Notes under the pieces: model-generated
What the model was told of the DNA's origin: nothing
The model's database searches: none
What the model saw: the letters and a program-made list of their open reading frames with translations, nothing else
Made by a program: the position numbers and the translations under genes
In this document: positions 1-7,966 of the stretch, in pieces
Numbering within the stretch: the first letter of the stretch is position 1
Layout: each line of letters starts with the position of its first letter
Assembly: GCA_965218055.1 (NCBI GenBank)
Contig: CBDCKA010000001.1
Span: 248,001 to 312,000 of the forward strand
From: CBDBKE01 sp965218055
GTDB taxonomy: Bacteria > Acidobacteriota > Terriglobia > JAJPHL01 > JAPKYU01
Direction of reading: 5' to 3'
DNA: 64,000 nucleotides

Positions 1-2
1 AC

Positions 3-110
3 CTCAACAGCTACGGGGTTGGCAAATGCGTCCCCGTTGACGAGCTCGACATGGCCTTCACCAAGAAGCTGAACCAGGGGCGCAACCTGAAATTTGAGCT
101 GGCGCAGTAG
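3..110 (+). CDS. C-terminal end of an unrecognised protein (5' truncated)
   Basis: Frame 3 is open from the window edge to TAG at 108-110 and gives 35 residues ending in KFELAQ. The short tail (GVGKCVPVDELDMAFTKK) does not let me name a family. It points toward the 3' end of the minus-strand ArsS-like gene, so the two are convergent. The 143 bases between them show no clear terminator. Confidence 0.45.
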   Translation, partial: LNSYGVGKCVPVDELDMAFTKKLNQGRNLKFELAQ

Positions 111-253
111 GCCGCGCGTCCCGAGAACTCCTGAGCGCCACACACACGCGAACAACTGCCCGGCCCACGAACGAGACGCAGTCCAGGCGCGCGATTGCGC
201 CACAAACTTAAAGCAAAACCTGAAGTGAAGATCGCGCTCGCTAGCGCTGAATT

Positions 254-1288
254 TCAGGTAGTGGAGCCGGCGCAGGAGGAGCCGCTGCCGGCGGTGCAGC
301 CGTAGCAGTGCATCCCGGTGAGGATGCGGCGGCGGCCCAATTCCACGGGGTCGAAGTCGCGGACGTGGCGCGGGTAGGCTGGCTGCAAGGGCAGCTCCAA
401 CATCTGGTTGAAGTCGCAGTCGTAGAGGGTGCCGTCCCATCCCACCGAAAGCGTGTAGCGGCACATCACTGCGGCGGCGGCGACAGGGTTGTAGGCGTTG
501 ATCAGCCGCTGCATGTAGCCGGTGTAGTTGCCGGTGCGGAGCAAGAACTCCAGAAAGCGGCTGATGGGCATGTTGGTGATGGTGTAAAGATTGTTGAAGA
601 CCACGCCGTGGCGCCGTTCCAGTTCCCGTTTGTAATCGCCCTCTACCGCCTGCTGCGCCGGCGGCAGGTAGGCGCCCACCGGGTTGTAGACCAGGTTCAA
701 CTGGCGCCGCGGGTCGCGCCCGTAGCCCAGCGCGTTCAGCTTTCGCATAGCCTCCATGGACTTGTCAAACACGCCCATCCCGCGTTGTGCGTCGGTCCGC
801 TCGGCCAGGAAATAGGGCAGGCTGGCGATCACTTCCACCTCGTTGGCCGCCAGGAACTCGGCCAGCCCCTCCTGCGAGGCCAGCAGCAGAACGGTCAAGT
901 TGCAGCGGTCTATGACGTGGCGGCCTAGCGCACGGGCCTGCTCGACCAGCCAGCGGAAGTCGGGATTCAGTTCCGGAGCGCCGCCGGTGATGTCCACGGT
1001 GGGGATATCGGTGCCCGCCAGAGCCGACAGGCACGATTCCATGGTCTGGCGCGTCATCACCTCGCGCCGGTCCGGACCCGCATCCACGTGGCAATGCCTG
1101 CAGGTCTGGTTGCAGAGCTTGCCCACGTTAATCTGGAAGACGGTAATTCCGGTGGCGGCCAGCGGGGCCAGACCGGAGCTCGCCAGCGCCGCCTCGAAGG
1201 GCTGCAGCCCATTCGGCGCATTGAGAACCCGCAGTTGCTCCTGCGCGGAAGCCAGCGCGTTGCCCTGCGCGTGTAAGCTCAGACCCAT
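254..1288 (-). CDS. arsS: ArsS-like radical SAM protein (arsenosugar biosynthesis family)
   Basis: Likely a radical S-adenosylmethionine enzyme of the ArsS family, proposed to act in arsenosugar synthesis. The 344-residue protein has the [4Fe-4S] signature CNQTCRHC with Cys at 59, 63 and 66. A glycine-rich SAM region (DITGGAPEL) follows. The C-terminal cysteine-rich tail HCYGCTAGSGSSC is diagnostic for this family (DUF3641-type C-terminus). I chose ATG 1288 because an AGGAAAGG ribosome site lies just upstream; the longer open frame to 1453 is arginine-rich and unlike the family. No arsM or other arsenic gene is visible next to it, so the substrate is inferred from family membership only. It diverges from the cyclase gene across a 205-bp gap carrying tandem repeats. 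Confidence 0.85.
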   Translation of the reverse strand: MGLSLHAQGNALASAQEQLRVLNAPNGLQPFEAALASSGLAPLAATGITVFQINVGKLCNQTCRHCHVDAGPDRREVMTRQTMESCLSALAGTDIPTVDITGGAPELNPDFRWLVEQARALGRHVIDRCNLTVLLLASQEGLAEFLAANEVEVIASLPYFLAERTDAQRGMGVFDKSMEAMRKLNALGYGRDPRRQLNLVYNPVGAYLPPAQQAVEGDYKRELERRHGVVFNNLYTITNMPISRFLEFLLRTGNYTGYMQRLINAYNPVAAAAVMCRYTLSVGWDGTLYDCDFNQMLELPLQPAYPRHVRDFDPVELGRRRILTGMHCYGCTAGSGSSCAGSTT

Positions 1289-1356
1289 AGCCCAGGACCT
1301 TTCCTCTCGTGAGATTAGCGCAATCCCAAAAAGGATGCATGCTTTTCTTGAGCCAG

Positions 1357-1399
1357 GTCTTGCGCCAAGTCTTGCGCTAGGTCTTGCGAGAGTCTTGCG
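1357..1399. repeat. Four tandem GTCTTGCG repeats in a divergent promoter region
   Basis: GTCTTGCG occurs at 1357, 1369, 1381 and 1392, a period of 12, 12 and 11 bases, between the divergent arsS-like and cyclase genes. The near-helical spacing would suit an operator, but no binding protein is known here. Confidence 0.6.
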
Positions 1400-1493
1400 C
1401 AGGCGCCGCGTTTCCGTCTCCCCGCTTGACGGCCCTCGGCTTCTCGCGCACAATCAGGGCGTTGTTCCCTCCGACAACACTGCAGGGGCCTTC

Positions 1494-3509
1494 ATGGCCA
1501 GGCTGAAGATCCAAGAGCTGCATCCAACCGCGTTCGCCGCGCTGCTGGGCGGCGCTGTGGCCGTGTTGTTTTGCGTCCTGCACCTGACGGGCGCGCTGAT
1601 GCCGCTCGAGCGAACGGCCTACGACTGGCGCTTCCGCCGCCTGGCCCGGCCGGAGCTGGCCAAGCAAGGATGTCGTCATCATTGCCCTGGACAACGCCAG
1701 CTTCGAGGCGCGTGCCATGCGGGAGGACTATGGGCGCTGGCCCTGGCGCCGGTCGCTGTACGCCTTGCTGTTGTCCTACCTGCATGAAGCCGACGCCCGG
1801 GCCATCGGCATCGACGTGACCTTTGCCGGAGCAGACGCTCACGAGGGTGACGACGAGCTGTTTGCCCACTATCTGGGCCAGAAAGCTGACACCGTCCTGG
1901 CACTCTCCTTTACCGATTCTCCCGGGGCAGTGGAGCCCGAAGACTCGGATTTGCAGCCGAACCAGTGGCGGGTGGAAAACACCGCCTGCGGTCCCGACCG
2001 CCAGTACACCGGGCTGGATATTGCCCTCAGCAAACTGAATCAAAAAACGCGGGCGCTGGGCAGCACCACAGTCGAGCGGGACCCTGACGGCTTTCTTCGG
2101 CGCGCGCCGCTGCTGTTCCGCTATGGGGGCGCTGCCTACCCAGCCTTCGCGCTGGCGGTGGCCGCCCCATGGCTTGGCTCCGCGACCGGGCACCGCAGCG
2201 CTGAATTTCGCTGCGGTAACCTCCTCACTGCGGGTTCACTCAGCATTGGAGACCTGGAGATCCCAGTCACCGCCGATGGCGACGCCATGGTTTACTGGTA
2301 CGGTGGGCAGTCCGGGTCCGAGTACAGCTTCCGCCACTACCCGACCCGGCGTGGCGCATTTCCAATGCTGCCCTGGACCTGCACAACGGGCAGACGCCGG
2401 AGGTGCCGCTGGCCGAGTTCAAGGACAAGATCGTGCTCATCGGGCCTTCGGCCGTGGGCATCGGCGACTTCCACGCTTCCCCGTTCAGCTCCACTCTGCC
2501 CGGCGTCGAATATCAGGCGACGCTCATCAGCAATCTGCTCCAGCGACAGTTCGTGAGCCCAGCAGGCGAGGCCTGGGCTATGCTGGCCATCGTGTTGTTG
2601 TCGCTGGGGACTTCACTGGCCGTGTGGCGTTTCACCGACTGGCGCGCTTACACGGTGGCGGCGGTGGGGCTGGCCCTTGGCTTCCTGGCTCTCAACTTCC
2701 TGTTGTTCCACACGGCGCGAGTGGCGCTGGTGCTGGTGGCCCCGCTGGGCGCGCTGGCCTTCACCTACGCCACCGGCAACCTGACCCGCTACGTCACCGA
2801 GGGCCGGGAGAAGAAGCGCTACCGCACGACGCTGATGAAGTATGTGGCCCCGCAGATTGTCGAGGCCATGACGGCGGATCGACGCCTGGCCGAACTGCAC
2901 AATGAAAAGCGCGACCTGACCGTGCTATTCTCTGACGTCCGTGGCTTTACCACCATGTCGGAAAAGCTTCCGGTGGACCAGTTGGTGGCCACGCTGAACG
3001 AGTTCCTCAACGCCATGGTCGAGGTCATCTTCCGCAACCAGGGCACCCTGGACAAGTTTGTCGGCGACTGCGTGATGGCCTTTTGGGGCGCGCCGCTGCG
3101 GCTGGAGAACCATGCCGAGCTTGCGGCGCGCACGGCGCTCCAGATGCAGGCCGCGCTGGAACAACTGAACCAGCAATGGAAACAGCAGGGCCGCCCGGAA
3201 TTGAAGATCGGCGTGGGCATCAATAGCGGCGAGATGATCTTCGGCAATATCGGCTCGGAGCGGCGCATGGACTTCACTGTCATCGGAGATAGTGTTAATC
3301 TGGCGGCGCGGCTGGAGAGTGTGACCAAGGAGCTGAAGGCATCCATCGTGATCAGTGACGCCACTTACCAGCGCATCGCGGACGTGGCTGAGGTGCGCGA
3401 TCTGGGAACCATTCGTGTGAAAGGCAAAGATGTGCCAATTCGCGTCTACGAGCTGCTCGGAATGGCGGGGACGGCACAGAAGGAGAAGGAGGCCTATGCA
3501 AGCGCGTAA
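1494..3509 (+). pseudogene. CHASE2-domain adenylate cyclase, reading frame broken by two single-base indels
   Basis: Read across frames this is one ~670-residue receptor cyclase: an N-terminal membrane anchor, an extracytoplasmic CHASE2 sensor, three membrane helices, then a class III cyclase domain. The frame changes near 1662 and again near 2345. Removing one A in 'ccaagcaagg' restores ASKDVVIIALDN. Adding one base near 2345 restores the join into DPAWRISNAALDL. The two changes compensate, so the catalytic domain is back in the original frame. Start ATG 1494 is the first plausible methionine before the anchor. Either the gene is inactivated in its sensor domain or the assembly carries two indel errors; the intact catalytic half favours recent loss or error. 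Confidence 0.75.
2403..3509 (+). CDS. Intact 3' reading frame of the cyclase: last CHASE2 part, membrane helices and catalytic domain
   Basis: This 368-residue frame carries the end of CHASE2 (KIVLIGPSAVGIGD), three hydrophobic helices (about residues 58-125) and a class III nucleotidyl cyclase domain. Both metal-binding aspartates are visible in LFSDVRGFT and FVGDCVMAFWGAP. The Lys in LDKFVGD and the Asp in RMDFTVIGD fit ATP rather than GTP as substrate, so the product would be cAMP. GSERRMDFT and NLAARLES complete the active site. It may not be translated alone, because there is no ribosome site before the methionine at 2403. The stop overlaps the next gene's start by 14 bases, suggesting translational coupling. 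Confidence 0.7.
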   Translation: MPLAEFKDKIVLIGPSAVGIGDFHASPFSSTLPGVEYQATLISNLLQRQFVSPAGEAWAMLAIVLLSLGTSLAVWRFTDWRAYTVAAVGLALGFLALNFLLFHTARVALVLVAPLGALAFTYATGNLTRYVTEGREKKRYRTTLMKYVAPQIVEAMTADRRLAELHNEKRDLTVLFSDVRGFTTMSEKLPVDQLVATLNEFLNAMVEVIFRNQGTLDKFVGDCVMAFWGAPLRLENHAELAARTALQMQAALEQLNQQWKQQGRPELKIGVGINSGEMIFGNIGSERRMDFTVIGDSVNLAARLESVTKELKASIVISDATYQRIADVAEVRDLGTIRVKGKDVPIRVYELLGMAGTAQKEKEAYASA

Positions 3510-3897
3510 ACTTCCCTCTAACACAGGCCTGGTCCTGGCCTCGATCCTGGCCGCCATGGTAGTTGCGGCGGCCGCGACTGCCCCAAAGGTCGTCCCGCAA
3601 GGGAAGGGACAGAAGGCAGCGAAAGGACCGGAGCAGAAGGAAGAAAAAGAAGGCGGCGGGCTGTTTAGCAGCTTCCGCAAAACCACCGGCATGAAAGGCG
3701 GCGAAGAACAGCGGGCCACCGCTTCGGCCGGAGCCAAGGGCGTGGGCGAGGGTAAAGAAATCGGCAAGTCGCCGGTGAGCGCCGACGCCCGCTCTCGGGT
3801 CGCCGCTATGGAAGCGGCCAAGCCCAGCGAGGAAGAAATGGAGGCCTTCGTCACGGAAGGCAATCTTTCTCCGGCAAGCAAAGGAGGGAGCCAATGA
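3496..3897 (+). CDS. Small secreted charged protein of unknown function
   Basis: A 133-residue protein with an N-terminal hydrophobic segment (LVLASILAAMVVAAAA) that fits a signal peptide or anchor, then a Lys/Glu/Gly-rich low-complexity middle and a Ser/Glu-rich tail. I recognise no domain. ATG 3496 lies inside the last codons of the cyclase and follows AGGAGAAGGAGG, a strong ribosome site. The stop overlaps the start of the metalloprotease (ATGA), so the two are probably co-translated. The envelope location is inferred from the signal. Confidence 0.6.
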   Translation: MQARKLPSNTGLVLASILAAMVVAAAATAPKVVPQGKGQKAAKGPEQKEEKEGGGLFSSFRKTTGMKGGEEQRATASAGAKGVGEGKEIGKSPVSADARSRVAAMEAAKPSEEEMEAFVTEGNLSPASKGGSQ

Positions 3898-4826
3898 AGC
3901 AGCAAACAACGAAGCGGCAAACGACGAAGCGCCAAACAACGTCGCGGCAAACAGGGATGTCTGTGATCGTGCTGCTCGGATGCTTGCTGTGCGCGTTCGC
4001 AGTGCCCGCCTGGGCCCAGTTCGGCAAAATCCGCCTCCCCGGCAGGGCCGGGAAAGTGGCAGACCAGGCCAAGACCCTGTCCGAGATGGAGATCACCACC
4101 GAACAGGAAGTGGCGATGGGCCGCGAGGTCGCAGCCAAGATGATCGCCTACTTCAAGGTGTTCGAAAATAAACAGGCCGCCGCCTACGTCCGCAAGGTAG
4201 GCCAGGCAGTCGCCCTGCAGAGCGAGCGTCAGGACGTGGCTTACCACTTCGAGATCCTCGACACCGACGCGGTGAACGCCTTCGCCACCCCCGGCGGCTT
4301 CATCTTCGTGACCCGAGGATTGCTCGAAAGCCTCAAAACGGAAGCGGAGCTGGCCGGCGTCCTGGGGCATGAAGTGGGACACGTGGCCGGCAAACATATC
4401 GTGCGGGAAATTCAGCGAGGTAAGGCGATCAAGGTGGGCTCCGACGTCGCGGTGGAATTTACCGAAGGCAGCCAGTTCCTGGAGGATCTGGCCAAGCAAA
4501 TCCTGACCCGCCTGATTGACCGCGGTCTCAGCCCCAAAGATGAACACGACGCCGACCGCCGCGGAGTCGACTACGCCTACGCTGCCGGCTATCGGCCCGA
4601 CGGGCTGAAAAGCTTCCTGGAGACCTTGCAGGAAGTCACCGCCCGATCGAAACCGAAGACATCGTGGCTGAACCGGACCCATCCCAAGCTCAAAGACCGG
4701 ATCAAGCGAGTGGGGAAGCAGATCGCTAAGAAGAAACTTGAAATGGATGGCCGTCCCGACAACTTTGATCGCTATCAGACCACAATGAAGGAAGCGGCCG
4801 CCCAACTGGAAGCTGCCGGCCAGTAG
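3894..4826 (+). CDS. M48-family periplasmic zinc metalloprotease (BepA/LoiP-like)
   Basis: A 310-residue exported metalloprotease. HEVGH at residues 159-163 is the zinc-binding and catalytic motif, and the downstream EHDADRRGVDYA supplies the third zinc ligand (Glu/Asp helix) typical of M48. Bacterial relatives degrade misfolded outer-membrane proteins. There are two start choices. ATG 3894 has a strong AAAGGAGGG site and overlaps the previous stop; ATG 3957 gives a clean signal peptide (MSVIVLLGC...AWA). The extra N-terminus from 3894 is a KRQTT repeat encoded by short tandem DNA repeats. Only the later start gives a standard signal peptide at the very N-terminus. Confidence 0.85.
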   Translation: MKQQTTKRQTTKRQTTSRQTGMSVIVLLGCLLCAFAVPAWAQFGKIRLPGRAGKVADQAKTLSEMEITTEQEVAMGREVAAKMIAYFKVFENKQAAAYVRKVGQAVALQSERQDVAYHFEILDTDAVNAFATPGGFIFVTRGLLESLKTEAELAGVLGHEVGHVAGKHIVREIQRGKAIKVGSDVAVEFTEGSQFLEDLAKQILTRLIDRGLSPKDEHDADRRGVDYAYAAGYRPDGLKSFLETLQEVTARSKPKTSWLNRTHPKLKDRIKRVGKQIAKKKLEMDGRPDNFDRYQTTMKEAAAQLEAAGQ

Positions 4827-4843
4827 CTGGCCCGCCCTCCGGC

Positions 4844-6277
4844 TCAGGCTGCCGCTGGTGGGCGGCGCGCCGCCCAGGGGCGTGCTTGCTCCAACTGCGC
4901 TGCCAGGCGGAACAGCGTGGCTTCATCCCCGTAGCGAGCGACGAAGTGCGCGCCCACTGGCAGCCCCTCCCCATTCCAGAATAGTGGCACTGACATGGCC
5001 GGCTGGCCGGTGATGTTAGCCAGCGCCGTGAAGGGCACAAATTCCACCGCGCGCCACAGCCCCTTCAAGGGCTCCTCCGGAGTTGCATCGAAGCTGCTCA
5101 GCGGCACTGGCGCCTCACTGATGGTCGGCGTGAGCCAGGCATCATACTCGGCCAGGTAGCGGGTGATGTCGCGGGTGAAGCGCTGCAGCACCTGCCAAGC
5201 CAGCAGGTAGTCGGTCGCACTGTGCCGACGCCCGATCTCCGAGAGCGCCCAGGTCAGCGTTTCGAACTGTTCCGGATTGGGTGTCCGGCCAGTGGCCCGT
5301 GCCGTGCCCTCAACGGCCCGGGCACAGTCAGCGGCCCAAAGCGTCAGGAACGCCTTGGTCACCAATTCCGCATCCACAAACGGCGCCACCTCGATCATCT
5401 CGTGGCCCAGCGTGCCACACAACTGGACCGCGTCGCACACCGCACGGACGGCGTCCTCGCGGAGCGGGCCCCCGAGAATTGCCACAGTGGAAAATGCAAT
5501 GCGGAGACGTCCTGGGTCCACACCTACCTCCTGAAGGAACGGACGCGCCGGAGCGGGCGCCCAGTAGGGGTCGCCCAACGCCGGGCCGGAGATTGCGTCG
5601 AGCAGCCCGGCGCTGTCGCGTACCGAACGGGTGACGCCGTGCTGGACCACCAGCCCACACGTAAGGTCGCCGGAATCCGGACCCAGCGGGACGCGGCCAC
5701 GCGTCGGCTTCAGCCCGAACACGCCGCAGCAGGCGGCGGGAATGCGGATGGAGCCGCCGCCGTCGTTGGCGTGCGCCATGGGCACCAGGCCCGCGGCCAC
5801 CGCCGCCGCCGACCCCCCGCTGGACCCGCCCGGAGTCCGCGTCGTGTCCCACGGGTTGCGGGTTGGACCAAACAGCCGCGGCTCGGTGGTGGGCAGCAGG
5901 CCGAACTCGCACGTGTTGGTCTTACCGAGGATAACTAGGCCGGCACGCTTCAAGCGGGACACGAGTTCGCTATCGTGATCCGGGACAAAGTCTCGCAGAG
6001 AACTGGAGCCTGCGGTCATCGGCACGCCAGCATAGGAGGCCAGCAGGTCCTTCAATAGGAAGGGCACGCCAGCGAACGGGCCAGCAGGCAAGCTGGCGCG
6101 CGCCGCCGCCTGCGCCTGTTCGTACATCGGCGTCACCACCGCATTGAGGGCCGGGTTCAGCCGCTCGACTCTCTCGATGGCCGCCCCCACCAGCTCAATC
6201 GGCTGCACCTCACCCCGCCGCACCAACTCCGCCTGAGCGGTGGCATCCAGAGAAGTTACATCCTCGAATTTCCCCAT
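4844..6277 (-). CDS. Amidase signature family hydrolase
   Basis: A 477-residue amidase of the GatA/FAAH superfamily that hydrolyses a C-N amide bond through a Ser-cisSer-Lys triad. The Lys is at about 76 (FLLKDLL), the glycine/serine loop GGSSGGS at 150-156, and the nucleophile Ser near 177 in DGGGSIRIP. Length matches the family. No gatB or gatC is adjacent, so a role in Glu-tRNA(Gln) amidation is unlikely and the substrate is unknown. I chose ATG 6277, where homologous sequence (MGKFEDVTSLDA) begins; the open frame extends 28 basic residues further upstream without a better ribosome site. It is the last gene before the phage-like block and is transcribed away from it. Confidence 0.85.
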   Translation of the reverse strand: MGKFEDVTSLDATAQAELVRRGEVQPIELVGAAIERVERLNPALNAVVTPMYEQAQAAARASLPAGPFAGVPFLLKDLLASYAGVPMTAGSSSLRDFVPDHDSELVSRLKRAGLVILGKTNTCEFGLLPTTEPRLFGPTRNPWDTTRTPGGSSGGSAAAVAAGLVPMAHANDGGGSIRIPAACCGVFGLKPTRGRVPLGPDSGDLTCGLVVQHGVTRSVRDSAGLLDAISGPALGDPYWAPAPARPFLQEVGVDPGRLRIAFSTVAILGGPLREDAVRAVCDAVQLCGTLGHEMIEVAPFVDAELVTKAFLTLWAADCARAVEGTARATGRTPNPEQFETLTWALSEIGRRHSATDYLLAWQVLQRFTRDITRYLAEYDAWLTPTISEAPVPLSSFDATPEEPLKGLWRAVEFVPFTALANITGQPAMSVPLFWNGEGLPVGAHFVARYGDEATLFRLAAQLEQARPWAARRPPAAA

Positions 6278-6559
6278 ACCGCCAATTCTAGCCTCTCGCC
6301 ACCGATCTGACCTCCGTTTCTCGCCACGCCTGGTGCCGATCCCACTAATGTCTGAGCCCACAGCTAGCTGTTTTGCGTGTCTTGCCGGTCTGGCCTATCT
6401 AGCCGGTCTCGCCAATCTGGCCGCTTTTTGACAGCCGATGGCGACGCGCCTGAGACTGCACTCATCATCTCCTCTTGGCCCTGGCGTGCGGGCCGGTGCT
6501 ACCCCGACCGGTCCGCACGTGATTCCGGAGCCTGATTCAAGAGATGGTAGACGAGTGGC
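6278..6559. other. Gap at the left edge of the phage-like block
   Basis: Between the amidase and the first phage remnant I see no gene, tRNA or integrase. A short repetitive stretch at about 6382-6425 (variants of 'ctggcc..tctagccggtct') is present. No direct repeat matching the right edge near 32.6 kb was found by eye, so no attachment site is called. Confidence 0.4.
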
Positions 6560-6649
6560 GTGCAAACGAGACTGATCATCGTGGACGCGGGACACGGTCA
6601 GAGCAACCGAAGGCCGGGAGGCGTGTCCCTACGGAGGCTTAAGGGATGA
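6560..6649 (+). pseudogene. Remnant of an N-acetylmuramoyl-L-alanine amidase (endolysin) N-terminus
   Basis: GTG 6560 opens a 29-residue frame containing RLIIVDAGHG, which matches the zinc-binding start of Amidase_3 enzymes (the family has VxxDPGHG). It stops at 6649 after about 20 more residues, so the rest of the enzyme (other His/Glu ligands) is missing. The stop overlaps the next gene's ATG. The match is short, so the call is tentative. Confidence 0.4.
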
Positions 6650-6924
6650 CTGCACTGCTCAACACGATTAGCGCCATCATCCAGATCTTCCCGTTGGTGG
6701 TGGATCTGGTGCGCACCATCGAGCAGGCGATGCCGCTCAAGGGAGTTGGCGCGCAGAAACTCGATCTGCTCAAGGGCATTCTCGAAGATGCCTACCAGAC
6801 AATGACCAGCGAGGACAAAAAGACCCTCAGTCTGGAGCGGCTGGTGCTGGCAGCGGTCTCCATCGCCAACCGCCTGGTGGGCTATTTCAACACCACCGGC
6901 GTGTTTCAGAAAACAACCACCTGA
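6646..6924 (+). CDS. Small phage-block protein of unknown function
   Basis: A 92-residue protein that is largely helical, with a hydrophobic N-terminal third (LLNTISAIIQIFPLVVDLV) and an amphipathic remainder ending in a Thr-rich tail. I do not recognise a family. It starts in an ATGA overlap with the amidase remnant and has a GGAGG-like site (acggagg) 10 bases upstream. Its place beside the lysin remnant and ahead of the terminase is where Mu-like phages keep holin-associated genes, but a holin role is only a guess since a single membrane segment is seen. Confidence 0.5.
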   Translation: MTALLNTISAIIQIFPLVVDLVRTIEQAMPLKGVGAQKLDLLKGILEDAYQTMTSEDKKTLSLERLVLAAVSIANRLVGYFNTTGVFQKTTT

Positions 6925-6936
6925 GGAAGGATGCAA

Positions 6937-6990
6937 AGACAACACAAAGACTCAAAGACACAAAGATCACAAAGGAATTCCTTGGTGAAC
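6937..6990. repeat. Tandem 'caaagacacaaag' repeat with EcoRI-centred palindrome
   Basis: Repeated CAAAGA units at 6937-6970 run into the palindrome AAGGAATTCCTT at 6972-6983. The complement of the same unit reappears at about 25825-25875, inside the start of the fibre gene. Confidence 0.55.
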
Positions 6991-7028
6991 TTTGAAGCTC
7001 TGCGCCCTCCCGTTGGAATTTTCACCCC

Positions 7029-7361
7029 ATGAGCGAAACACCCGAGTTGGCGCGGCTGGCAATGGCTTGGGGACCCGGTTTGCTGTTCATGATCGGCGGC
7101 GGCTGAGTGGCCTACAAGCTGGGCGACAAGGTCATCAGCGCGCAGATCCAAAGCCGGCAGCACCAGTTTGAGGCCCTACGAGAGATGGGTGGCCACTTTG
7201 CCGAGCGTTTCCTGACCGCGCAAGACGCGCAGGTCACGGCCATCTCCCGCCTGGCCATGGCAGCCGAAACCGGGCTGAGCGAGCAGCGCGACATGGCTGT
7301 GGCCTTGCGCGCGCTGGCTCTGAAAATTGACGAACTGAAGAATCATATTCAGGCGAAATAA
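7029..7361 (+). pseudogene. Small membrane-anchored phage protein with an in-frame TGA
   Basis: ATG 7029 begins MSETPELARLAMAWG and a membrane segment GPGLLFMIGGG, then meets TGA at 7104-7106. The same frame continues at once with VAYKLGDKVISAQIQ and a helical domain up to 7361, for 111 codons in all. An anchor followed by a cytoplasmic coiled helix is a normal layout for holin-region phage genes, so the TGA looks like a nonsense mutation (or an error) inside one gene. A GTG immediately after the stop (7107) could start an 84-residue soluble version. Confidence 0.55.
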
Positions 7362-7371
7362 GCTGCAGCAA

Positions 7372-7520
7372 CACAGAGAACACGGAGAAATGCAAAACAA
7401 TTACCTGATTGACCTGCAGACTACGCAAACTTCGCAGATTATGGCAAACAACTCTGCTTTATTGAATCTGAGTAATCTGCGACATCTGCGGATTCAGTTT
7501 CCTCTGTCGTAAAACAAACC
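7372..7520. repeat. Composite palindromic repeat, copy A
   Basis: 'acacagagaac..gagaaatgcaaaac' followed by 'cgcaaacttcgcagatt ... aatctgcgacatctgcgg' fills the whole gap up to ATG 7521. It is closely similar to 16338-16520, with inner arms CGCAGATT/AATCTGCG able to pair. Confidence 0.7.
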
Positions 7521-7865
7521 ATGGCTGTGGATCCCAAAGTTCGGCAGCACGACGTGGAGCGCGGGGAAATCCTGCGCATGCTGGTCAGCTACAAGGGCGC
7601 CTGGATGAAGACCCGAACCCTGCTGCACGCGCTCGACGACATTCGCGTCTCACTCAGCCCCGAGGACCTGGCCTACCACCTCAGCTACCTGACCGGCGGC
7701 GGTTACGTGGAGCTGCGACGGCGGCGCGACCAGCCCGGCTGGCGCACGGACCGGCCGCGCGCTCACGGAGAGATGGCCGACGACATCGTAGACGTGCGCC
7801 TGACCAATCGCGGCCTGTGGCTCTATGACGGCAAAGTTCCGCCCGACCCGGGCGTGAGGTTTTGA
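7521..7865 (+). CDS. Phage winged-helix-like protein
   Basis: A 114-residue protein with a helix-turn-helix character (EILRMLVSYKGAWMKTRTLLHALDD, then LAYHLSYLTGGGYVELRRRRD, a typical recognition helix plus wing) and a C-terminal strand LTNRGLWLYDGK. Mu-like phages carry a comparable small gene just before the terminase small subunit. It may bind DNA at packaging initiation, but that is inference from position. ATG 7521 follows the composite repeat directly and lacks an obvious ribosome site. Confidence 0.6.
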   Translation: MAVDPKVRQHDVERGEILRMLVSYKGAWMKTRTLLHALDDIRVSLSPEDLAYHLSYLTGGGYVELRRRRDQPGWRTDRPRAHGEMADDIVDVRLTNRGLWLYDGKVPPDPGVRF

Positions 7866-7962
7866 AAAATTAACGATTGACGATTTCCTCATTGATGATT
7901 GGCCGATTCGTAGCAACGTGCAGCCAATCAACCAATGACTCAATCGTCAATGAAGCAATGAG
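7863..7962. repeat. Nested inverted repeat between phage genes
   Basis: ATTGACGATT (7876-7885) pairs perfectly with AATCGTCAAT (7942-7951), and inside it GATTGGC (7897-7903) pairs with GCCAATC (7923-7929). It occupies the entire gap and would form a long cruciform or RNA hairpin. Confidence 0.7.
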
Positions 7963-7966
7963 ATGA

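Noticed and set aside
308..928. A 206-codon plus-strand frame over the ArsS-like gene
   Set aside because: It is the complement of a clear family member with a radical SAM signature; the frame has no coding features.
2925..4805. A 626-codon minus-strand frame opposite the cyclase and protease genes
   Set aside because: Long only because of high GC; it lies antisense to genes with recognised catalytic motifs.
7104..7106. Selenocysteine or stop-codon reassignment at the in-frame TGA
   Set aside because: No selenocysteine insertion hairpin or selenoprotein context; TGA is used as a normal stop by neighbouring genes.
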